A DNA stretch of 64,000 nt from Tubulanus polymorphus (Eukaryota; Nemertea; Palaeonemertea; Tubulaniformes; Tubulanidae), in the NCBI RefSeq assembly GCF_964204645.1, contig NC_134026.1, positions 29,902,650-29,966,649 on the forward strand, in the 5' to 3' direction. Below, piece after piece: positions 56,809 to 64,000 of the stretch (position 1 is the stretch's first letter; each line of letters begins with the position of its first letter). A program made the position numbers and the translations under genes. Under the pieces are notes generated by a model. That model worked only from the letters and a program-made list of their open reading frames with translations. It was not told the DNA's origin and ran no database searches.

Positions 56809-59800
56809 TTAATTTGAACCTCGTGTTGTTATCATGTTGTTGCACCACAGCACGAATGTCGATAAATGCTCCTGAATTGTGACCAGCGATTGCGACAGGA
56901 ATTGTTGAAGGTTTTCCGGAGAAAGTTTGCCACTGAAATAATAATCAAACGACAATTGATTGAATCGGGGTATATGAGATTTAAACTCGTAACAGATTAG
57001 TGACAGTAATACTTACACAAATACATTTTCGAGTAACCATAGCCAGATAATACGCATGTAAAAGACGACTGTTTGCCACAATAAGTAGCTGTATTGTAAG
57101 AATATCTCCCAACCTGCTACGACATACGCGGCAACAGTTTCAAACAAATCGTACGGAAAATTGTCTTTCACCTGAAAATAACAGGAAACAGGTTCGATAC
57201 AGTGTCAATTTCCATAGTTCAGCAAGTTCCATGTTCTTTGAGTTTAGAGTTTAAAATCCTAACTTTAACTCTGAAGGCGAACCTTTCCAACAGCTTAGTA
57301 GAACACTAGGTCCTGTATTATTAGTAGATTGCGTAGGACTTACCCATGTTACAAGTTCAGGTGATTTCTCTTTGACGTTATCGATAACCGGTTGTAAAGT
57401 GTCCATTAAACTTGTAAGGAATACTCCGAGTTTAGCCCAGATAAGTAACAAGTAAGGATAGCTTATTTCTACTGCACGACTGTAGTAAACTGGTACATTT
57501 TCATTCAACCAACTGCAAATAAATGACATATAAATGAATATAAATCAAAACAAATTTTACGCTACTGTCAATCAATCTATATTCCAAACCCCCATCAGAC
57601 AATCTGATGGGATAATTGAGACCGTCTGCTGTCTGGACCCACCCTCAATCTGCTATCTGGTCCCACCCTCAATCTGCTGTCTGGACCCACCCTCAATCTG
57701 CTATCTGGACCCACCCTCAATCTGCTATCTGGACCCACCCTCAATCTGCTGTCTGGACCCACCCTCAATCTGCTGTCTGGACCCACCCTCAATCTGCTAT
57801 CTGGACCCACCCTCAATCTGCTATCTGGACACACCCTCAATCTGCTGTCTGGACCCACCCTCAATCGGCTGTCTGGACCCACCCTCAATCTGCTATCTGG
57901 ACCACCCTCAATCTGCCATCTGGACCCACCCTCGATCTCCTGCCTGTACTCCTTCCCATATTCTCCAGTCCAGACCCAAGGCAATTTTACTTGTACCCCG
58001 TAAACGAATTGGTTTTTACCAAACATCCACAGAGACATCGACATTTTATCAGCAGGTATGGAAAACGAGTTCATCAAGACATCGCCCATCAAATGGTGAT
58101 CATCTGAGGGGGGGTAGAATACAGACAGTTAATGTATTGGATACTTACTCATAAACCTTCAAACTGTATAGTTTTGTTAGTGCGATTACTTGAATGGAAA
58201 ATGCTAAAACACCAGTGTCTTCAAGAATACGGTAAGTTCTCGATCCTAAAAACAGAACATTCAAACGATGATCATCATTAACTCTTTACACCGAACAGAT
58301 AAACAACAAATACAGCAATATGTTATACCTTTAAATCCATTATTGATAAGGAAATCATAAGCGAGCAACGCGATTACAACGCCAAATACTGCCAGGAATA
58401 ACGACCCCCACGGGAACCGAAAACCGCACAGTTTCTTCGATATTATTTCCTGCAAGAGAAATTATTCGAATTGATCATAAAACTGAACGTTACTCGACGG
58501 AGAGTTTCAATATATGATCGATTGATTACCTTGCAAGTCACGGAGCATACAATAAATCCTTCCGGTTCATCCTTATCGTAAATAATTCCATCATTCGTAA
58601 TATCGAACGCACGAATCGTATCTCTCAACAAAACCTTATTAATCTTAGTCGAATTCACCGTGTCCCAATTATCAAGTATATGCTCCAACAGAACTCTGTA
58701 ACAGACGCAGGACGAGATGTGTTCAATATTCCAGTCATGTTTCAAACTATTTTACCGTAAACTGCATTCGCTATGGAACCAGTTAACTCGTAACATTCAT
58801 CATAGGCCACAAACTCTCCTCGCTGACGAAGATGCAAATGGTCCAGCGAGATTCGAGTCTTACGTAATAACATACATACCCCGATTCCGGCAAGTGTTTC
58901 AAATACATTTGACGCCAAAGACTGAAGCACTGTTTATCTTTCTCTAAACAAACGATCAGACAGGATAATAGCTGTAAAATATCAAACAAACAAACACTGA
59001 TCTCGTTAATCAGAATCTCTCTACGCATTCAGAAAAATCGATAATTACACGTAAAAATACCTCTTCGCGGAACGGAGTATAGCCATCTGGTTTCAAACGC
59101 GCCAGGAATGAAGGGAAGAAATCATGCAACGTGTTCTCCTGATTATCACCAAATGCAATTTCCTAAAATAAGAGTTTTCCCAGATTTTTTGATTCCCTGA
59201 ATTTTCCAGGTTTTCCAGATCAGTGGCCCCCCTATAAGTGATGCGACTTAACCGATGTCAGACGGCTTGAAATTTGAATCAGACGGCATTTACCTTGAAT
59301 TTTGGATAAATTCCGCGCAGTTGTTTTTGTAGTTGAGTCGGTAGTGTGTTAGTTCCGGAATGAACGACGTCTAGAACGGGGAAGAAATCTCGAAACGTAA
59401 CGGAAGAATATGCTTTCTTCAAATCTTTGTGATGAATCAATAACCGTTCGAGATAACCGACGGAATACGCTGTCAGCGACCTTAATCCTAATACTGGCAA
59501 CATTACATCCAACCAGACTGAAATAGAAAATCGTGTCGCGACATTTAAAACATGAGGAAATAACAGAATTCAGAGAAAAGAGGGCAATAGCTTACCGCGT
59601 AGACCAGCAGATAGATCATTAGCTCCACACTGACCTATGCACCATAAAATCGATAAACATCGTAACGGTCGATTTTTATGCAACTTAATAAGATCCAAGT
59701 ACTGCGAATAATATAGAGATAAAGATGAATTAAGAGAAATACAGCAGAATATCACTGATTTTCATCGTGTGCAATATAATGAAATGTAGCCAATATTTCG

Positions 59801-61647
59801 GTAACCGAGTTTTCCTAAAATGGTTTTGATATTGATCCGTAAGATTATAGATGAGGAGAGAATCCCACAATGATAATAAAAAGTCCGAAAATGAAACTTC
59901 GAGATAGTAGTTTATTTCAACGTTTCGACTATATCCTAATAGTCATCTTCAGGAATAATTATTATTCCTGAATAATCATTATTCCTGAAGATGACTATTA
60001 GGATAAAGTCGAAACGTTGAAATAAACTACTATCTCGAAGTTTCATTTTCGGACTTTTTATTATCATTGTGGGATTCTCTCCTCATCGCATCAACACGGA
60101 TATAGTGTTCTACCAATCGTGATCGTAAGATTATAGTTGAAGATGAAGCCTCTTACCTGCGATAAGTTTTTGACTACAATCTGTGGATGATTGAAAGCTA
60201 CTAATTGTATAAATATCTGGAATCCATACAACGATAAATCTGTAAGAAAATGAAAATTTTTAATCGCGTGGATAAAAACCAGAGAAACTTTCACGGCGTT
60301 TTCGTTACCATTACCATTTCCTACATCAGCTATCACTGATTTAACGCAATGTTCGAAGAATAATTCTAAAACTGCGGTCGGAGCTTGTTTAAGTATCTTA
60401 CGAAACGCTTTCTTACAAGATTCCGGTAACAAATTCTGCGGATATTCTGAAGAAAAGTAGATGGTTAGCAATTAATCATCACCGATGATAATTGCAACAA
60501 AAATTTCAATTTAGTAGCATAAAGAAGAAAATTTATATCATATTGTAGTGTAGTATGCATTATCACCAGAATGAGCCATTGGCTCAATTATTTACCTAAG
60601 AAATATTGTGTTGGCCAAATATCAACTCTAGGACACTTCCCAAGAAAATTGTCAATTTTCTGAAGGGAAATTGGGCCTTTGTAAGTGAACACCATTAAAA
60701 GGATGTCAATATTTAAGTATTTATTGGTTGATTTTCAAGAAAAAGTGCTTTGATAGTGGGAACATTGACATTTGAACTATGCTACAAGGACGTGAAGTGT
60801 AAAATGAATTTCCTAAACATTTCTCGGATTGGAGGAAAGTATTTCCAAAGGGGAAATAAGTTATTGAATCATCAAATTGTTCCATATACTGTGGATACCA
60901 CCACGCTAGGAAGAAACTACCTGTAGGTTTGCCCTCGAACGCAGGGTCATCGGCTTTGACATCTTCTAACTTTAAATTTATAAAAGACGCCAGATCTTTC
61001 AACCAAATAGATGGTGACTCCGGGAATGTAGACATATCATTAGCAAGAAGTGATTCGATTTCATTTGTGTTTATCTACAACAGTAAGATAGAAAAATAAA
61101 CTTCTATTTCGTTAATTATCATATATATTTTAGAGGAATAATTTTATGAAAAAACGATCACGTCCCCGTGATTATATAAGTAATTGGCTTATTGTGACTC
61201 ACCAATTTCATACCCTGTTCTAGAGTAATTTTAGGTGTATGATGTTTCTTCAATTGAGATTGTGGTTTCTTTGATTTTGATGCTGCTGCAGGTCTCTTAC
61301 TGTTAGCGCTGCCATTCATGTGCTCAGTTGTCACTGGTTTACTTTGCTCCGATGTTCTGTCACGTTCTGTGAAGGCATCGTAGATCGTAGAAGATTCTTT
61401 TAAAGGCGCTACAAAAAAGGAGTGCGTATTTGAGTGAATAAAATTGATTTGAATTGGTACAACCGGTCCATATTTAACGTCATAATTTCCCACTTTGATT
61501 GTAAACAAAAATTTAAGTTTTACCATTGCGTTCAATACGAGGCATACTCTCTATAAATGTCTTAGTCTGATATTTAGATGATGTTTTACTGGCATTTTTC
61601 GTAGGTTTTTTAGCGGTCTTGCCAACAACTTCCCAATGAGTCGCCAT
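56809..61647 (-). CDS. TMEM214: Transmembrane protein 214 (TMEM214), complete
   Basis: ER-membrane protein; the vertebrate protein is linked to ER-stress apoptosis. Exons: 61647-61524, 61408-61203, 61074-60921, 60446-60309 (or 60315), 60239-60157, 59701-59596, 59517-59294, 59162-59061, 58971-58880, 58695-58530, 58449-58329, 58245-58149, 57512-57344, 57171-57017, 56932-56809; 686 aa with the longer fourth exon, near the human 689. Family blocks: MATHWEVVGK start, a Lys/Ser-rich linker, SPSIWLKDLASFINLKL, LPESCKKAFRKIL, LELFFEHC, NRPLRCLSILWCIGQCG, WLDVMLPVLGLRSLTAYSVG, DFFPVLDVVHSGTNTL, LHDFFPSFLARLKP, FSLWRQMYLKHLPESG. Membrane segments: WGSLFLAVFGVVIALLAYDF, then further hydrophobic helices (SYPYLLLIWAKLGVFLTSLM and around LLWQTVVFYMRIIWLWLL). 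The last junction uses the strong GTAAG donor, giving the tail VGKLSPENLQQFL. The alternative GTGTAAG donor gives another frame. Confidence 0.95.
57627..57937. repeat. 24-bp minisatellite, about 13 copies, in TMEM214 intron
   Basis: Unit TGCTRTCTGGACCCACCCTC plus AATC, with scattered substitutions (A/G at the fifth base, one TCCC, one ACAC, one 23-bp unit missing a C). Reads open in three frames only because 24 is a multiple of three. Sits in the intron between the exons at 58149 and 57512. Confidence 0.95.
59163..59225 (-). repeat. TCAGGGAA-rich dispersed repeat, short copy 4 (TMEM214 intron)
   Basis: Contains TTTTTTGATTCCCTGAATTT and TTCCAGGTTTTCCAG, in the same style as the DOCK-intron copies. 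Starts at the exon boundary, so the splice acceptor is adjacent. Confidence 0.4.
59850..60087. mobile_element. 238-bp near-perfect palindrome, full copy of the CTGAAGATGA...GTCGAAACG family
   Basis: Left arm from GATGAGGAGAGAATCCCACA runs to a centre near 59965-59975; the right arm ends TGGGATTCTCTCCTCATC. The arms pair almost completely. Each arm carries CTGAAGATGACTATTAGGAT and TAGTCGAAACGTTGAAATAA. A direct repeat, CGTAAGATTATAG, occurs at about 59838-59850 and again at about 60125-60137. Lies in a TMEM214 intron. No coding capacity. Confidence 0.85.
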
Positions 61648-61681
61648 TTTCTTTGCCGGGTGTAACGCAATCATATACGAG

Positions 61682-61785
61682 CTATCCATGTTCCCCTCAC
61701 GACCCGTTACCAGCTCGACCTGTTCCTACTTTGTCTAGTTGGGAGCGGTCGAGCTGGAAACGGGTCGAGAGGGACACGTGGATAG
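61682..61785. repeat. Inverted repeat immediately upstream of TMEM214
   Basis: Arms of about 39 bp: 61682-61720 (CTATCCATGTTCCCC... to ACCAGCTCGACC) and 61747-61785 (GGTCGAGCTGG... to CACGTGGATAG), with a few mismatches and a 26-bp loop. It begins 35 bp upstream of the TMEM214 start codon, so it lies in the 5' UTR or promoter. A further small hairpin, GACTGGTTGCGTGGTAACCAGTC, follows at about 61793-61817. Confidence 0.75.
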
Positions 61786-61817
61786 TTCATTAGACTGGTT
61801 GCGTGGTAACCAGTCTA

Positions 61818-64000
61818 GATAGTTCATATGCAAGTCAACGCAATATATGAAACCCGGATGCGGAGCTGAGTGGCTCCGAGAATATCAAAATTACATCATT
61901 CATTAGTACCAGTGTTCACAAGTCCCGCAGGGCCCGGCCGAGGTTTATTACAACCCCCTTCCTGGCTAGGGGCTCTAAATGGGTGTCCCTCTTCTCACAC
62001 TTTTTACTATGAATATGGCTCGATCACGGGCCTCCATTTCCTCGTGGCACAATAGAGGATCCTCCTCAATGCGCTGACCACTGGGTCGAGTACGCGCACC
62101 TCCCAAAATAGGTACAAGGACAGCCGACGGAGGCCAACAGGGGGACCTACGTATTCCCTGCAACACGCGTAGGGAACACCGGTAATGATAAATGGTAATT
62201 TAATCACTGAAATATTTCTTTTTTGGGATCAAACATATATGCCTAGTGACCATTGCATTAACTATTAATAATTGCTGGAGTTAATAGTTAGGTAAGTGCC
62301 AACATAGAAATGCGAGTTGTCTGCACATCTCCAGTGATAGCCGCCGCCTCACTATTTATACCCGTCGGTCCCAAGCGAAAAGAATGGCGCTCAATTTATC
62401 AATGTGACATCCACTATCGGTGCAACCGCGAGATCCAATTAAGTCGCACGACCGCGGGAGCAATCTGTCTAATCCGATGGTCCTATTAAATTAAGGTCCC
62501 ATTGACTAAAATCTATAACTCACCGGCTTAGTACCGGTATTTTATACGCATGACTAAAGATAACACGATATTTATGCAGTATCTGTAAAAAAGATATGCA
62601 TTTACAGCAATACATTGATGAGAAAAAAACTATTCATTTGCCAAAAATATAGAATTAGCCCTAAATACATTTCAATTCGTTGAATTTTTTTTTAATCCGC
62701 CGTTTATGCTCTATTGCCTACGAGCATTCTAAACAGAGTTTATCATTGATCTAGATTTGCTGTGTTTTTTTCACAGGCTTCCAATCCTCGCTTGCCAGCA
62801 GCGATTTAAGCCGCTTTCATCAACGACATGTAATGTTGTCAGGAATGTGTCAATACATTTCATGCATTCGGTATTAATTTTTGTCGCCGGAGACGTCGTC
62901 AGTGATGATACACGTCGCTGCGACGACATTTGATGAAGAATCGACGGCTCGATCCACACCAAATTCCCATCCGTTATTTCCTCAACTCCGCGCCGACATC
63001 TCGTCGTAGATCAAGTAGGCTATTGACGTTTTTGCATCACAGAAGATCGATTACCAGAATTCAAAATGCTTTCTGCAGCCCGAGGCTAAAAACTGTTTAT
63101 TACGTACAAACGAGAATTCTGCAAATAAAATATCACTGGTTTGTCGCCACACCACATCCGTATTAGCAGCAGCGTCCATCGATATGTATATCCCTCATCG
63201 CTCGATCAGCTTTTAGATTTTGGATACGGATGCCTCATCTCAGATCATCCTCCTCCTTAGTCTACAAAGCTTTTCTAGAATCTATCGTCCAGGTCGCCTA
63301 ATTAGGCTGGTAACTTGAAATGTTTAATTGATTCTTTCCTCCCTGAAAAGACATGGTGCAACTGCGATAGTAACATCCATCGGGGGACAGTAAAATTCCT
63401 CCAAAAACAAATGCAGTCGGCTTATGCTTGCTCCTCGCTATAAACAATTAATAACTCGTTAGAATCGCCGACACTTCGCACTTAAAAGCTATTCGAACAG
63501 TTACTAAAGGATTTTTCATTATTTTCAAATTTGATTTTTTGTTGTTCTCAAGACGCTTCCTTACTGTTCCGTTCGCATTTTTGTATTATACACCGTGTCT
63601 GTCCCATGTAATTAATTAATTAGAAATTAATAAGTTAAGAAGTTAATTAATTAGAAATCCTGAATATTGATATCAATAGCAATATCATATTCATAAAATT
63701 CTGCTAGAAAATAATGCAGATTTTGTTAGTATACGTTTTCATGTTTTCATATTCCGGCGTATATAAGTTACAGGCCTTGTCTTGTTTGTTCTTTTGCATA
63801 AAGTGTTTACGTATTCCTTCTGACAATCAGCGCCGAAACCTTAGAAAATTCAGCCATCGTCAGAGAAGCTTTTCATCATTGTCTGCTTGAAGTCTTCTAA
63901 TTTCATCTATTTGATGTGAGCCACTGTCTGATACAGGCGTGTATACCTTTCTACTTTTCTTTCCCGTTTGCATAATAGTCTTTCATTTCACGAGACTCGC
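61818..64000. other. Region right of TMEM214, no gene recognised
   Basis: A GC-richer stretch at about 61910-62170 contains frames on both strands but no family I recognise. The rest is AT-rich, with a TTAATTAATTAG-type run near 63613-63655. A partial gene could extend from beyond the window edge. Confidence 0.45.

Noticed and set aside
56789-56932. Alternative TMEM214 last exon ending at 56789 via a GTGTAAG donor
   Set aside because: In phase, but needs a weaker donor and gives a tail less like the family; the GTAAG donor with stop at 56809-56811 is preferred.
57534-58154. Long overlapping reading frames (163-206 codons) on both strands
   Set aside because: They are produced by the 24-bp minisatellite, whose period is a multiple of three; they lie in a TMEM214 intron and encode only repeated Pro/Ser/Trp-rich or Gly/Arg-rich units.

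Overview
The window is animal nuclear DNA: AT-rich, with intron-rich genes, GT-AG splicing, short conserved exons and many small foldback transposons. A three-copy crustacean-cardioactive-peptide (CCAP) precursor, a family found in protostomes, together with the intron density points to a spiralian (mollusc, annelid, brachiopod or relative). That placement is an inference. Exons were assembled by hand from splice sites, reading phase and family resemblance, and phases close across every gene reported.

Layout: (1) 1500-7694 (+) is the 3' part of a COE/EBF (Collier/Olf/EBF) transcription factor; its upstream exons were not found and probably lie left of the window. (2) 12570-29252 (-) is a complete DOCK1/2/5-type Rac GEF (myoblast city/CED-5 type) of about 43 coding exons and 1,909 aa. 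Its introns carry several MITEs, including two TTAA-flanked piggyBac-like elements, a long foldback element and dispersed TCAGGGAA-rich repeats. (3) 29390-31085 holds a tRNA-headed SINE and degenerate copies of its body. (4) 33882-34826 (-) is a complete CCAP-like neuropeptide precursor of 216 aa. (5) About 34.8-49.9 kb is a large gene-poor stretch with one TATA/CRE promoter-like site near 48.5 kb. (6) 50027-51764 (-) is a 141-aa globin with the classic B12.2 and G7.0 introns and Gln at the distal E7 position. (7) 52604-54081 (-) is a hydroxypyruvate isomerase (HYI), divergently paired across 183 bp with (8) 54265-56130 (+), a TatD-type DNase (TATDN1). (9) 56809-61647 (-) is TMEM214, 686 aa, with a 24-bp minisatellite and a 238-bp near-perfect palindrome in its introns. 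(10) 61.7-64 kb holds an inverted repeat just upstream of TMEM214 and no recognisable gene.

The genes share no single pathway. EBF (neural/mesodermal specification), DOCK-Rac signalling (migration, engulfment, myoblast fusion) and CCAP (neuroendocrine) are developmental or neural genes. Globin, HYI, TATDN1 and TMEM214 form a compact cluster to the right. The most novel material is non-coding: foldback and MITE families, a four-copy family with a hammerhead-ribozyme-like core, a predicted microexon pair in DOCK, and the peptide variants of the CCAP precursor.
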